From NCBI GenBank assembly GCA_963722675.1, contig CAVROP010000011.1:1-64000 (forward strand): 64,000 bases of DNA, written 5' to 3'. Shown one piece after another: positions 25,015 to 33,244 of this stretch. The notes beneath the pieces are model-generated. The model made no database searches. It was given only the letters and a program-made list of their open reading frames with translations, and was not told the origin of the DNA. A program made the position numbers and the translations under genes. The DNA comes from CAVROP01 sp963722675. Its GTDB lineage: Bacteria > Acidobacteriota > Terriglobia > UBA7540. Positions within the stretch are counted from its first letter, which is position 1; every line of letters begins with the position of its first letter.

Positions 25015-25747
25015 TCTTACGCAAAGCTTTCAACGCGTCCGCGCTGACCGGCTTGACCGTCACGGGCTCAGCTTCGATGCGGCGCATCTCTTCCTCGCGC
25101 GATTCTTCCTTATACATCCACTTGGTCGAACAGCCGACGGCCGGGGTCTTCTCCACGGACACGGGTTTGCCGGCCAGAAGCTCGTCGAGGGCAAGGCGAG
25201 CATCCTTCCTGGTCACCAACGCTTCGCGCGGGTTGTTGTCCACACGGCCCTCATACCGCAACTTGCGCCCGGCATCGAAGATGAAGAGGTGGGGCGTCGC
25301 TGCCGGGCCGTAAGCGCGGGCGACTTTCTGGGTCTCGCCATCGTAGAGATACGGGAAGTTGAAATGCCGATAGGCGGCGCGGATCTTCATTTCCGCCAGC
25401 GAATCGCCCAGGTCTGTGTAACCCTGTTCATCCAGAAGGACCGCGTTGGCGTTGTTGGGGTTGATGCCCACAAACGCCACGCCCCGGTTCTGGTAGTCGG
25501 ACACCAGTTGCTTGATTCGGGTCTCATAAAGTTGCGCCGTGGGACAGTGGTTGCAGGTGAACATGACCACCAAAATCTTGGCGGAAGCAAAGTCTCGTAA
25601 ACAATGCACCTTGCCGTCCACCCCCGGCAGACAAAAGTCAGGTGCGCTTGACCCAATCACCAATACGGGAGGCGTATCCTCCGCGCCGAACGCCACTCCG
25701 GATGCGAGCGCGAGAAAGAGAAGACAAAGACTAAGACGCCTGTTCAA
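24866..25747 (-). CDS. Exported protein with two thioredoxin-like domains (AhpC/TSA then TlpA), frameshifted
   Basis: Start chosen at TTG 25747 because GGAGGAGG lies 5 nt upstream and a signal peptide (LSLCLLFLALASGVAFG) follows; the ORF is open to 25999 without meaning. Domain 1 is AhpC/TSA-like: SSAPDFCLPGVDG, then CNHCPTAQ as its CxxC, and GINPNNA. Domain 2 is TlpA-like: LLLVDFWATWCGPCVAEMAK, carrying WCGPC. The frame breaks right after this motif and resumes in 24583-24905. Both domains keep their cysteine pairs. Probably a periplasmic disulfide oxidoreductase or peroxide-responsive protein. Lies between the GH59 and enolase-superfamily genes on the same strand. Confidence 0.82.
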   Translation of the reverse strand: MNRRLSLCLLFLALASGVAFGAEDTPPVLVIGSSAPDFCLPGVDGKVHCLRDFASAKILVVMFTCNHCPTAQLYETRIKQLVSDYQNRGVAFVGINPNNANAVLLDEQGYTDLGDSLAEMKIRAAYRHFNFPYLYDGETQKVARAYGPAATPHLFIFDAGRKLRYEGRVDNNPREALVTRKDARLALDELLAGKPVSVEKTPAVGCSTKWMYKEESREEEMRRIEAEPVTVKPVSADALKALRKNGTGKLLLVDFWATWCGPCVAEMAKLETIYRMFRAAPLRLNHGEHELPG

Positions 25748-25854
25748 ATGGACCTCCTCCGGGAGAAGCATCTCCCGCGGCGACACAATTCGCGGTGACG
25801 GATTATATCCTAAATGCAGGCGCGATTCGTTGCGAGGATACGGAGCCTGAGGCA

Positions 25855-25875
25855 GGGGGACGGCTTGCCGTCCCC
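25855..25875. repeat. Second copy of the ggggacggc/gccgtcccc palindrome
   Basis: Identical core to 24491-24510, located 20 bp beyond the stop codon of the enolase-superfamily gene. It might act as a transcript end for that gene, but no T-run follows. Confidence 0.75.
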
Positions 25876-25895
25876 CCCGCCGTCTATAGAGGCCC

Positions 25896-27065
25896 TCACC
25901 AATCCAGGATGGCTCCATCTGCGGCTCGGATGCTGGTGCTAGGCATCGCCTCCGGCCGGAAGGGGTGCTTTCGCGCTTCCTCTTCGTTGACTTCCACACC
26001 CAGCCCGGGCCGCTCTGTTTTCAGCCAGTAGCCTTCGCACGTTTCGAGCGAATGCCGGACCACGTCCCACCGCCACGGAACATCGGTGAGCATATCTTCC
26101 TGGATGAGAAAATTCGGAGTGGAGAGTGCGAAGTGCAGCGCGGCAGCATTCGCCACGGGGCCCAAGGGGTTGTGCGGCGCCACACCCATATAGTACACCT
26201 CCGCCATAGCCGCGATCTTCTTCCCTTCCAGCAGCCCGCCGCAATGGCAAAGGTCAGGCTGAATGACGTGGCAGGCCTGCTGCTCGAAGACTTCGCGAAA
26301 CTGGTGCCGCGTCACGAGCCTTTCCCCCGTCGCGATGGGCACGCGCACCGCCTGCCGCACCTCGCGCAAGGCTGCGACGTTTTCCGGCGGCACGGGCTCC
26401 TCGCAGAAAAACGGATGAAACTCGGTCACCGCGTTGATGTACTGAATCGCCATGGCCGGAGAGGTTCGCCCATGAAAGTCAATCATGAGGTCCACCCTGT
26501 CGCCCACCGCCCGTCGCAGCCTTTCGATGGCCTGGGCGAACTTCTTCACGTAGGACGCGCTCATCAGAGGCTCTGAGTACGGAACGCAAACTACTTTGAC
26601 GGCAGTGTATCCTTTGGCCACCACCGCCTGCGCCAAGTCGACGAGCGGCGCGGGGTCAAAAGTCTCGTAAACCGATTTCATCTCGCCGCCGCCCAGGTGA
26701 GTGTACATGCGCACTCGCTCACGCACCGCGCCGCCCAGCAGCTTATAGACAGGAAGACCCAGGGACTTGCCGACAATATCCCAGCAGGCCTGTTCGATGC
26801 CGCTCACGGCGCTCATGCCGATCACGCCCAGCCGCCAGAAGGACTCGCGGTAGAGTTTCTGGTACAAGTATTCGATACGCGTGGGATCCTCGCCCATCAC
26901 CAGAGCACTCAGGTCCTCGACGGCCCCCATCACCGCCCTGGTTTTCCATTCCAGCGACGCCTCGCCCCAACCCCACAGGCCCGCCTGGTCGGTCTCCACT
27001 TTTACGAACACCCAATTGCGCATTTGGGCGTTGACCACGAGAGTTTTGATCGCAGTGATTTTCAT
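25896..27065 (-). CDS. Enolase-superfamily sugar-acid dehydratase (galactonate dehydratase-like)
   Basis: About 389 residues from the ATG at 27065 (MKITAIKTLVV); an upstream ATG at 27134 adds an unconserved stretch. The N-terminal capping domain has WGWGEASLEWKTRAVMGAV. The barrel shows the metal ligands in DLMIDFHGR, FFCEEPVPPEN and ATGERLVTRHQF, with IQPDLCHCGG and the catalytic-histidine motif VAPHNPLGPVA, closely paralleling D-galactonate dehydratase (DgoD). Likely dehydrates a hexonic acid to its 2-keto-3-deoxy form; whether galactonate or another acid is uncertain. Near the RhaT and GH59 genes, it fits catabolism of galactose-containing glycans. Confidence 0.85.
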   Translation of the reverse strand: MKITAIKTLVVNAQMRNWVFVKVETDQAGLWGWGEASLEWKTRAVMGAVEDLSALVMGEDPTRIEYLYQKLYRESFWRLGVIGMSAVSGIEQACWDIVGKSLGLPVYKLLGGAVRERVRMYTHLGGGEMKSVYETFDPAPLVDLAQAVVAKGYTAVKVVCVPYSEPLMSASYVKKFAQAIERLRRAVGDRVDLMIDFHGRTSPAMAIQYINAVTEFHPFFCEEPVPPENVAALREVRQAVRVPIATGERLVTRHQFREVFEQQACHVIQPDLCHCGGLLEGKKIAAMAEVYYMGVAPHNPLGPVANAAALHFALSTPNFLIQEDMLTDVPWRWDVVRHSLETCEGYWLKTERPGLGVEVNEEEARKHPFRPEAMPSTSIRAADGAILDW

Positions 27066-27253
27066 GGCGTCTATCCATCGGGTAGAGGTTGCAGCCTCCG
27101 CGACCGTGGGCTTTCTTCGGGGGCTCATCGTCAAGGGCAGAGTAAGAATACTAGGAGCCCGCCTTCGTTCGTGTCAAGCTATTGCCAACAAGCGCAGGTA
27201 GCGCGGCGGCACGCGATGTTTGCGATGCTCCGCGGTTCCTCGCAATTTGGTCC

Positions 27254-27282
27254 TTGACACGCGCCCGCGCGAGGGGTAGCGT
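27254..27282 (+). promoter_or_regulatory. Possible sigma-70 promoter for the gene at 27393
   Basis: TTGACA at 27254-27259 is followed after 17 bp by TAGCGT at 27277-27282. The -35 is perfect and the -10 is poor (TAnnnT). A leader of about 100 nt would result. It lies in the 327-bp gap between divergent genes, where nothing else is apparent. Confidence 0.25.
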
Positions 27283-27392
27283 TTGCGATGCCGAGGTTAC
27301 TTCCCTGGCCAAGGGACTCCTCGCCAACTTCATCCTGCTCCCGTGCATTGGGTATCTGAACTGCCAACACCTAGAGTCCTCAGGAGGGTGTC

Positions 27393-27854
27393 ATGAAGAA
27401 AATGGTTGAAACGATCGGGCTTCTGCTTCTGGTTGCAGGATTCGGCTGGGCCAAATCCTCACAGGATAACTGGGACAACCTCAAGGAGCTGCGCACGGGG
27501 CAGAAGATTGAGGTAGTGGACTCCAACATGAAAACGCTCAACGGAGCCTTCGTGTCGGCTTCTGACCAGGCCATTTCGCTTCGCACCGGCAAGGGCGAAG
27601 AATCCGTTTTGCGCGCCAAGGTGGTGCGCGTCAGCGTCCGCGATAATTCTCACCGGTCGCGCAACATGTTGTTGGCGTCGGGCGTTCTCGGTGGCATCGC
27701 CCTGATTCCGTCCGCCATTCTGCTCGCGCAGCAGAGCAACGAGGGCAATAGCTGTGGTGCGTGTGTGGCTGCAATTGTGGCGGGATTCGGTGGCGGAGCT
27801 GCCTTAGGCGCAATCCCGACCAATCGCACCATTTACCGAGTCAATACAAAGTGA
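27393..27854 (+). CDS. Hypothetical exported protein with Sm-like beta segment and Gly-rich membrane segment
   Basis: 153 residues, unrecognised family. A signal peptide or TM (ETIGLLLLVAGFGWA) is followed by a beta-rich part LRTGQKIEVVDSNMKTLNG-FVSASDQAISL-RAKVVRVSV, which has the length and turn pattern of an Sm-like fold. A hydrophobic segment (LLASGVLGGIALIPSAILLA) and a Gly/Ala-rich stretch (AAIVAGFGGGAALGAI) follow. A strong RBS (aggagggtgtc) fixes the start. Similar short exported proteins are frequent in acidobacterial genomes. Convergent with the AIM24 gene. Confidence 0.75.
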   Translation: MKKMVETIGLLLLVAGFGWAKSSQDNWDNLKELRTGQKIEVVDSNMKTLNGAFVSASDQAISLRTGKGEESVLRAKVVRVSVRDNSHRSRNMLLASGVLGGIALIPSAILLAQQSNEGNSCGACVAAIVAGFGGGAALGAIPTNRTIYRVNTK

Positions 27855-27881
27855 ACTGGAAGGCCTGACAATGAAGGGTAG

Positions 27882-27907
27882 CGCAGACCTGCTCTCCAAG
27901 GTCTGCG
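27882..27907. terminator. Hairpin between convergent genes, possible bidirectional terminator
   Basis: cgcagacct at 27882-27890 pairs with aggtctgcg at 27899-27907 around the 8-nt loop gctctcca. There is no T-run. It shares loop sequence and outer stem with the hairpin in the 200-bp repeats, but with compensating stem changes, so it may equally be a member of that repeat family. Confidence 0.45.
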
Positions 27908-27972
27908 GCCGTTCGTCTGCTCCGCCGCATGGGGATGGCGGCGACACCGTGTAGCTGCGCGCTTCCCACTCC

Positions 27973-28728
27973 CTACTTCATCCCTTCCAGAATCGACCCC
28001 ACGATGCCTCCCACCACCCCTCCCTCGACCGATTCCCTGTGCTGCTTGGGCATATACTCCATGAGCTTATGTGCCAGTCTGGAGATGGGCAGGGTTTGCA
28101 GCCAGATTCGTCCCGGCCCGGTGAGAGAGGCAAGGAAGATTCCGTCGCCGCCGAAGATCAGGTTCTTGATCCCCGGCACGGTCGTGATCTCGAAGGAAAC
28201 GGAAGCCTGGAACGCGCCGACGTGCCCGGGATGCACCCGCAGGTTTTCCCCGGGAGCGAGGTCTTTGGTGATCAGCTCGCCGGAAAGCTCGATCCAGGCA
28301 TGCCCCACGCCGCTGACGCGCTGCAGCAGAAAGCCGTCGCCGCCGAAGATTCCCGCTCCCAGCGACTGCTGGAAGCCAACGCTGAGCTGAATCTGCGGCG
28401 TCGCGCACAAAAAACCATGCCGGTGAATCAGGTATTCCTGTCCTCCGCCAACTTCGATGGGTACAATATGCCCCGGCAACTTTGTGGCGAAGGAAATTCC
28501 GCCCGCAGCGCCCACGGCCCGGTACTCCGTCATGAACAGCGATCCCCCGCCCGCCACGCGCTTCAGCACGCCGAAGATGCCTCCGCCGCCTGCGAACTGG
28601 GTGTGCGTCGTCATCTGGATGGAACTCGTCATCCAGGAAAGTTCTCCGGCTTCAGAGATAACGGACTGGTTGGGGTCAAGCGCAATTTCAAGCACCGGCA
28701 TGGTGGTGCCGAGGATGCGGGTTTGCAT
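27973..28728 (-). CDS. AIM24 / TIGR00266 family protein
   Basis: 251 residues matching the bacterial AIM24 family. MPVLEIALDPNQSVISEAGELSWM is the usual opening, then GGIFGVLKRVAGGGSLFMTEY, PGHIVPIEV, LVH-type RHGFLCATP and AWIELSGELITKDLAPGE, and FGGDGIFLASLTGPGRIWLQTLP at the end. These proteins form trimeric double-beta-barrels. The role is unknown in bacteria; the yeast relative is mitochondrial. No signal peptide. RBS aaggagt precedes the ATG. Single gene. Confidence 0.9.
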   Translation of the reverse strand: MQTRILGTTMPVLEIALDPNQSVISEAGELSWMTSSIQMTTHTQFAGGGGIFGVLKRVAGGGSLFMTEYRAVGAAGGISFATKLPGHIVPIEVGGGQEYLIHRHGFLCATPQIQLSVGFQQSLGAGIFGGDGFLLQRVSGVGHAWIELSGELITKDLAPGENLRVHPGHVGAFQASVSFEITTVPGIKNLIFGGDGIFLASLTGPGRIWLQTLPISRLAHKLMEYMPKQHRESVEGGVVGGIVGSILEGMK

Positions 28729-28848
28729 GGCGGACTCCTTAGTTGAATTGCGCGCCCCCGACGGCCTTGGGGCACGCGCTGGGCACTCGATCGAACTTAC
28801 ACCATGGAATCACTCGTTGACAAGTGACCTGTACGTTTCACACCGCCC

Positions 28849-28880
28849 ATCATCCTGAGCGAAGCGAAGGATCTCAGCAG
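28849..28880. repeat. Single intergenic copy of the 'ctgagcgaagcgaag' dispersed repeat
   Basis: catcctgagcgaagcgaagg followed by atctcagcag matches the unit repeated three times in the VWA gene at 11911-12014. It lies about 60 bp upstream of a small plus-strand gene; a TATATA at 28915-28920 beyond it may be that gene's -10 box. Confidence 0.75.
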
Positions 28881-28940
28881 TTTCGTGACACTAGCATTGG
28901 GCTTGCACTAATGGTATATAAGATGTAACAGGAGGCTGCC

Positions 28941-29141
28941 ATGCATGCAGATGGTGCGGAAGTCTCATGGGATGCTGCCAAGTCGAAGTGGCTGGTTCGG
29001 ATCAAGTCCGGCGAAGAGGTGATCCGGCGGCACTGCGATGCGCCAAAGGATGCCGACGAGAAGAGCCTTCGCTCCGCCGTCGAGAAGACGCTGAACGATG
29101 AAGGCTACGAAGCGGATCCGGCTCGAATACTGATGAAGTAG
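28941..29141 (+). CDS. Hypothetical 66-residue cytosolic protein
   Basis: Small acidic protein beginning MHADGAEVSWDAAKSKWLVRI, with GEEVIRRHCDAPKDADEKSLRSAV and a tail ending DPARILMK. No known domain was recognised. The RBS aggaggctgcc directly before the ATG and consistent codon use make it a believable gene. The one cysteine and the lack of a signal peptide point to the cytosol. It stands alone between repeats. Confidence 0.65.
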   Translation: MHADGAEVSWDAAKSKWLVRIKSGEEVIRRHCDAPKDADEKSLRSAVEKTLNDEGYEADPARILMK

Positions 29142-29207
29142 CTCCTCGATTCGCGGCTGGTAATATCATGGGCGCATGAAGTTCAGTTTCATGCTCCTTT
29201 GGGAATT

Positions 29208-29324
29208 GTGGTGCGGGCGTCTCGCCCGCTGTGGCGCGGGCATTCCTTCGCTTCGCTCAGGACGGCTCTGCCCGTGCGCAGGAGCGGGACGCACTCGCGA
29301 CCGCGGGCGAGACGCCCGCGCCAC
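29208..29324. repeat. Compound 'gcgggcgtctcgcccgc' palindromic repeat
   Basis: gtgcgggcgtctcgcccgc at about 29211 is mirrored by gcgggcgagacgcccgcgcc at about 29304-29322. Between lie cttcgcttcgctcaggac and gggcag-type motifs. Similar units occur at 22361 and 52618-52692. It is a dispersed intergenic element about 115 bp long. Confidence 0.7.
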
Positions 29325-29388
29325 GTCCCTCAGCCGGCGGCAGGGCAGATTGCTTCGTCAACCCGATCCAGCCGATTCGACAGGCGCA

Positions 29389-29898
29389 TCATTTCGCCTG
29401 CGCGGGTGGAGGGCCCGGAGGGGTTGCGGACGAAGCGATGTCCGAGACAGCTTTCCATGAACCATCGGCCTGCTTCTTGTAAACGGTTACATAGCTGCCT
29501 TTGTCGTTGATCGGCTTTTTTGTGGACGGGTCCATCATGGTCATGGTGTAGGAGCCCTGCGTGTAGGCCATGTCCCCGCCACTCGCGACCTCGACCCGCG
29601 TCGCTTCGAACTTGAGAGAGAGCGCGGGATCAGCCACCATCTGCTTTAGCCCGGAGCGAATAGCGTCCTTTCCGACTGCCGGCGCTGTGCCCGGTGCCAT
29701 CAGCACGGCATCATCCGTGTAAAAGCCCACAAGCTTGTCGAGGTCTTTGGCTTGGTAGTCTTTGTTCGCCTGAGCTTCGATGTCTTTGAGTGCCTGAACG
29801 TCCGCGTCGTGAGTATCGGCAGGCTTGGGCGCCTGGGCACAGCTCATGGTTACCGCAACGACCGCCAGAATAGAGAGAGCAAAGAGTCTTCGTGTCAT
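29389..29898 (-). CDS. DUF4440/SnoaL-like lipoprotein
   Basis: 169 residues. The signal ends AVTMSCAQ, a plausible lipobox with Cys20. The NTF2-like fold follows: DVQALKDIEAQANKDYQAKDLDKLVGFYTDDAVLM is the classic DUF4440 entry, then PAVGKDAIRSGLKQM, GDMAYTQGSYTMTMMDP and YVTVYKKQADGSWKAVSDI. Proteins of this type can be ketosteroid-isomerase-like enzymes or binders. The short Pro-rich tail (PPGPPPAQAK) is unconserved. Own RBS; the DUF4242 gene lies about 150 bp upstream on the same strand. Confidence 0.82.
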   Translation of the reverse strand: MTRRLFALSILAVVAVTMSCAQAPKPADTHDADVQALKDIEAQANKDYQAKDLDKLVGFYTDDAVLMAPGTAPAVGKDAIRSGLKQMVADPALSLKFEATRVEVASGGDMAYTQGSYTMTMMDPSTKKPINDKGSYVTVYKKQADGSWKAVSDIASSATPPGPPPAQAK

Positions 29899-30049
29899 TT
29901 TTGACCTCGGTTGAGATTTGTATATCGCTGTTCGGGATAGCCTTAACAGACAGCCTTGTCAGGCGTGCGCCCACCCCAGAATCTTTCGTGCTGAACGAAG
30001 CGGGCAGCTCACACGTATGCCTTCTGGGCGTTCCGCTGCGGCTTTTCGT

Positions 30050-30352
30050 TCAGTGCCGCCGCAACTTTGCGGCGCCGGAGTCTTCCGCCGAGGTAGGATC
30101 GATCACCAGCTTGACCTCGGAAATACGATTCGCCGGAAACCCTCCCTGCTTCGCATGTTCCCGAACCATCTCTTCATTGGGTGCGATGTAGACGCAGTAG
30201 AGCTTGTCGGCAGTCACGTAGCTGTGCAGCCACTGAATGCTCGGCCCGAGCTTATTGAGCACGCTGCAAGACTTCTGCGCTACCGCCTGCGCCTCGTCCG
30301 GCGTCAGATTTCCCACCCCTGGAATCTCGCGTTCGATCACGTACTTTGGCAT
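30050..30352 (-). CDS. DUF4242 small protein
   Basis: 100 residues matching the DUF4242 ferredoxin-like family: MPKYVIEREIPGVGNLTPDE, then IQWLHSYVTADKLYCVYIAP and REHAKQGGFPANRISEV. The HxxxGGFP-type motif is conserved in the family, and some members bind nickel. Cytosolic, monodomain. RBS ggggaggaaaa gives an unambiguous ATG. Divergent from the NAD-binding protein gene at 30451. Confidence 0.85.
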   Translation of the reverse strand: MPKYVIEREIPGVGNLTPDEAQAVAQKSCSVLNKLGPSIQWLHSYVTADKLYCVYIAPNEEMVREHAKQGGFPANRISEVKLVIDPTSAEDSGAAKLRRH

Positions 30353-30450
30353 TTTTCCTCCCCGGAACGATGCAGTTGTTAACCTCTTCCAAAAGTCGTT
30401 GAATGCGTTACAATCAAAATGGCTGCTTACTACCTGAAAAGGGCTCCGAC

Positions 30451-31095
30451 ATGAACAAGGTTTTCATAACCGGCGGCACCGGTTATATGGGCCGGCATTT
30501 GATCACGCCTCTCGTGCAACGAGGGCACACCATTCGGGCGCTGGTGCGTCCCGGCTCAGAGAGCAAGCTGCCGCCGGGGTGCACTCCGGTATTTGGGGAC
30601 GCGCTCAACGCTGAGTCTTATGCCCACTCAGTTCCGCCCTCCGACACCTTCGTGCAATTGGTGGGCACCCCAAAACCCAACCCGCGCAAGGCGCAACAGT
30701 TCCGCGAGATCGATCTCAAATCCGGCATGGCGGCAGTCACGGCGGCCCGGCAGGCCGGAATCCGCCACCTCGTCTACGTCAGCGTGGCTCATCCGGCGCC
30801 GCTGATGCACGCTTACATCAAGCCTCGAGTCGAGGTGGAAGACGCGATCACTTCCAGCGGCCTGAACGCCACCATTCTGCGCCCCTGGTACGTCCTCGGC
30901 CCGGGACATCGTTGGCCCTACCTGATTTTGCCGGTCTATTGGATTATGGGCGCAATCCCGAGCAAACGCGCGACCGCCGTAAGATTAGGCCTCGTGACAC
31001 TCAAACAGATGATCGCAGCACTCGTCCATGCCATCGAAAACCCGGAGCAGGGAGTCAGAATCTTGGAAGTCCCTGACATTCGGCGTCACTATTGA
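30451..31095 (+). CDS. NAD(P)-binding atypical SDR / NmrA-like protein
   Basis: About 214 residues from ATG 30451; an upstream in-frame ATG at 30403 lies before the domain. The Rossmann dinucleotide motif TGGTGYMGRHLI is at the very N-terminus, followed by RGHTIRALVRPGSESKLP and VPPSDTFVQLVGTPKP. There is no YxxxK with a classical spacing, which suits the atypical SDR group (NmrA or TIGR03443-like). ILRPWYVLGPGHRWP is the usual substrate-binding segment. Probably a redox sensor or reductase of unknown substrate. Confidence 0.82.
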   Translation: MNKVFITGGTGYMGRHLITPLVQRGHTIRALVRPGSESKLPPGCTPVFGDALNAESYAHSVPPSDTFVQLVGTPKPNPRKAQQFREIDLKSGMAAVTAARQAGIRHLVYVSVAHPAPLMHAYIKPRVEVEDAITSSGLNATILRPWYVLGPGHRWPYLILPVYWIMGAIPSKRATAVRLGLVTLKQMIAALVHAIENPEQGVRILEVPDIRRHY

Positions 31096-31183
31096 GCAGG
31101 CAGCGCAGGCCCGCTTCCCAGGGCCCGCGCTTGTCTCTCGGCCGCACGAATCGCGGACCTAAAATGCGCGTCCGCGTTACTCG

Positions 31184-31588
31184 CTACTTCCACTCAGAAA
31201 TCTGCGCCTTCGTATTTCCCTGCGGGTCAACGTCGTACTCGAACACGGCCGCCACGCTATTCAGCCGCGCCCATTTAGGAAACGCGGTCTGGTAAAAGAT
31301 GGCGCCGCGATATTTGACCGATCCATCTTTCCCGATCAAGCCCACGCCCTGGCCCACCCAGCTTGCCGCGCCGCCTTCCACGTTCATGACGATGCCCTGC
31401 CCGCTCCCGATCACGCTGCCGTCCGGACGCATCGTCGACGTGTACGTGCCCGTAGTCCGATGGGCGACTCCCAGAATCGAGCCTTCCGTCTGGAACGAAG
31501 TTTCCATCATCGGGCCTGCGCCCTGGCACGGAAGCACTCGCCGCACTGTAACCTTCCCCGTCTCTTCGCCGATCTTATCTCCAAGCAT
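31184..31588 (-). CDS. Conserved hypothetical beta-barrel-like protein
   Basis: 134 residues: GDKIGEETGKVTVRRVLP, TSFQTEGSILGVAHRTTGTY, RPDGSVIGSGQGIVM, ASWVGQGVGLIGKDGSVKYRG and FYQTASP-like FYQTAFPKWARLN, VFEYDVDPQGNTK. The even strand pattern and Gly turns suggest an allene-oxide-cyclase or DUF3224-like barrel. I recognise the pattern as a recurrent bacterial hypothetical but cannot name a function. No signal peptide. Clear RBS (caggaggagac). Confidence 0.7.
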   Translation of the reverse strand: MLGDKIGEETGKVTVRRVLPCQGAGPMMETSFQTEGSILGVAHRTTGTYTSTMRPDGSVIGSGQGIVMNVEGGAASWVGQGVGLIGKDGSVKYRGAIFYQTAFPKWARLNSVAAVFEYDVDPQGNTKAQISEWK

Positions 31589-31867
31589 TGTCTCCTCCTG
31601 TCAGTGAGTTGCGCAGACCTGCCTTTCAACGTCTGGGCTACCCGCTCCTGTAGCATCAGTGGCGGGAGTGAGAGGCACAAATTCAGACATTGTGCCCGGC
31701 TCAATGCCCGCACCTATGGTCCAAACTCAGACTTAACGCGAGTAGGCGAGTCAACTCTAACGAGCCATTTAAGACTTTATGCCCGATTCATACTCTAATT
31801 GTCCCCCCCAACCCCTGTCAAGCCCATTTTCGCGCCCTTGCGGATCCGACCTGAAGGCCCCGGCTCT

Positions 31868-33244
31868 CTAGCCTCCGGGCTGGATATTCTGGTTGACGCG
31901 GAAGAAATTGCTGGGATCGTATTTCTTCTTGATTTGCGCCAGCCGGGCGTAGTTGTCGCGAAATGCGGCCTTAACGCGATCTTGACCCTCGTCCATCATG
32001 AAATTCACATAGGCGCCGCCCGCAGAGTAGGGATGCAGCGCGTCGAAATACTCTTTGCACCAGTTGGTGATCTTCTCCTTGTTGGCCGGATCCGGATCAA
32101 CGCCCACGATCACTTCCGCAAACGTCGCATCGCGATAACTGAATGCCGTGTCGTTCTTGCCCACGCGGTGGGCCGCCCCGTCGATGGGGTAAAGGTGCAT
32201 CGTGGAGAACATGGTTGGGAGTCGAGAGCCGTGCTCCACGTGCCGCGCGACCGCCTCGTCGCTGATCTCCTTCACGAAGTCCGCTCGCCAGTACCATTGC
32301 AGGCCGGGCGGATAGAGCCCGTCGAACAAGCTCTGGAGGATTGGGAAAGGGAATGGGCCGACGTGGTCGAACGCCGGCTTGCCGAAACTCCGCATGGGCT
32401 TCAGCGCCGCTTCCGCCTTTTCGGGCGGCGCCGTGCAGCACCACACGATCCCGCACATCTTCTGGAGGTGCAAATGCTGCGGGAACATGGGCGCCGGGGG
32501 AACCACCAGGAAAGCAAAGAAACCGTTGATGTCATCAGGCGCTTGGACTATAAACTGGCGAAAAGCGCGCAGCACGTCCGCGGCCTGCTCCAACGGCCAC
32601 AACGTCGGCCCCGCGTAGACGGTCTTCACCGGCTGTAGACGAAAGAGGAAGGAAGTGACGACACCGAAATTACCGCCCCCTCCGCGTAGCGCCCAGAAGA
32701 GGTCAGGATTCTCATCGGCGCTCGCCTTGACTAATCGTCCGTCAGCCAAGACGACGTCCGCGGCCAGCAGATTGTCAATGGTCAATCCGTAGGTCCGCGT
32801 CAGGTAGCCAATGCCGCCCCCCAGCGTCAGTCCCCCCACACCCGTGGTGGAGATGAAGCCGCAGGGAACGGCCATGCCGAAGGCGTGCGTGGCGTGGTCC
32901 ACGTCGCCCCATAGGCAGCCGCCCTGAACACGCGCCTCCCCTGCCACCGGATCCACGTGGACGCCTTTCATCCGTGAGAGGTCGATCACCAGTCCGTCAT
33001 CGCACGTTCCAAGTCCGCCCCCATTGTGACCGCCGCCGCGAATGGCTACCAGCAGGCCATTGTCGCGGGCGAAGTTAACGGCATAGATCACGTCGGCTGT
33101 ATCCACGCACCGCACGATGAGGCGGGGGTGCTTGTCGATCATCCCGTTGTAGACTTTGCGGGCGTCGTCGTAAGCCGGGTCACCAGACTGGATAAGCTCA
33201 CCCCGCAAGCTGGCGCGAAATTGTTCCAAAGATGGTTGGTCCAT
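31868..33244 (-). CDS. Berberine-bridge-type FAD-linked oxidase
   Basis: 458 residues of the PCMH/FAD_binding_4 plus BBE architecture. AIRGGGHNGGGLGTCDDGL carries the histidine to which FAD is usually attached. GGCLWGDVDHATHAFGMAVP, STTGVGGLTLGGGIGYLTR and LFWALRGGGGNFGVVTSFLF complete the FAD domain. The BBE tail reads YDPSNFFRVNQNI. Oxidises an alcohol, sugar or related compound with oxygen, in the cytosol as no signal peptide is seen. A second covalent cysteine is not obvious. RBS aaggagaac precedes the ATG. No operon partner. Confidence 0.92.
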   Translation of the reverse strand: MDQPSLEQFRASLRGELIQSGDPAYDDARKVYNGMIDKHPRLIVRCVDTADVIYAVNFARDNGLLVAIRGGGHNGGGLGTCDDGLVIDLSRMKGVHVDPVAGEARVQGGCLWGDVDHATHAFGMAVPCGFISTTGVGGLTLGGGIGYLTRTYGLTIDNLLAADVVLADGRLVKASADENPDLFWALRGGGGNFGVVTSFLFRLQPVKTVYAGPTLWPLEQAADVLRAFRQFIVQAPDDINGFFAFLVVPPAPMFPQHLHLQKMCGIVWCCTAPPEKAEAALKPMRSFGKPAFDHVGPFPFPILQSLFDGLYPPGLQWYWRADFVKEISDEAVARHVEHGSRLPTMFSTMHLYPIDGAAHRVGKNDTAFSYRDATFAEVIVGVDPDPANKEKITNWCKEYFDALHPYSAGGAYVNFMMDEGQDRVKAAFRDNYARLAQIKKKYDPSNFFRVNQNIQPGG

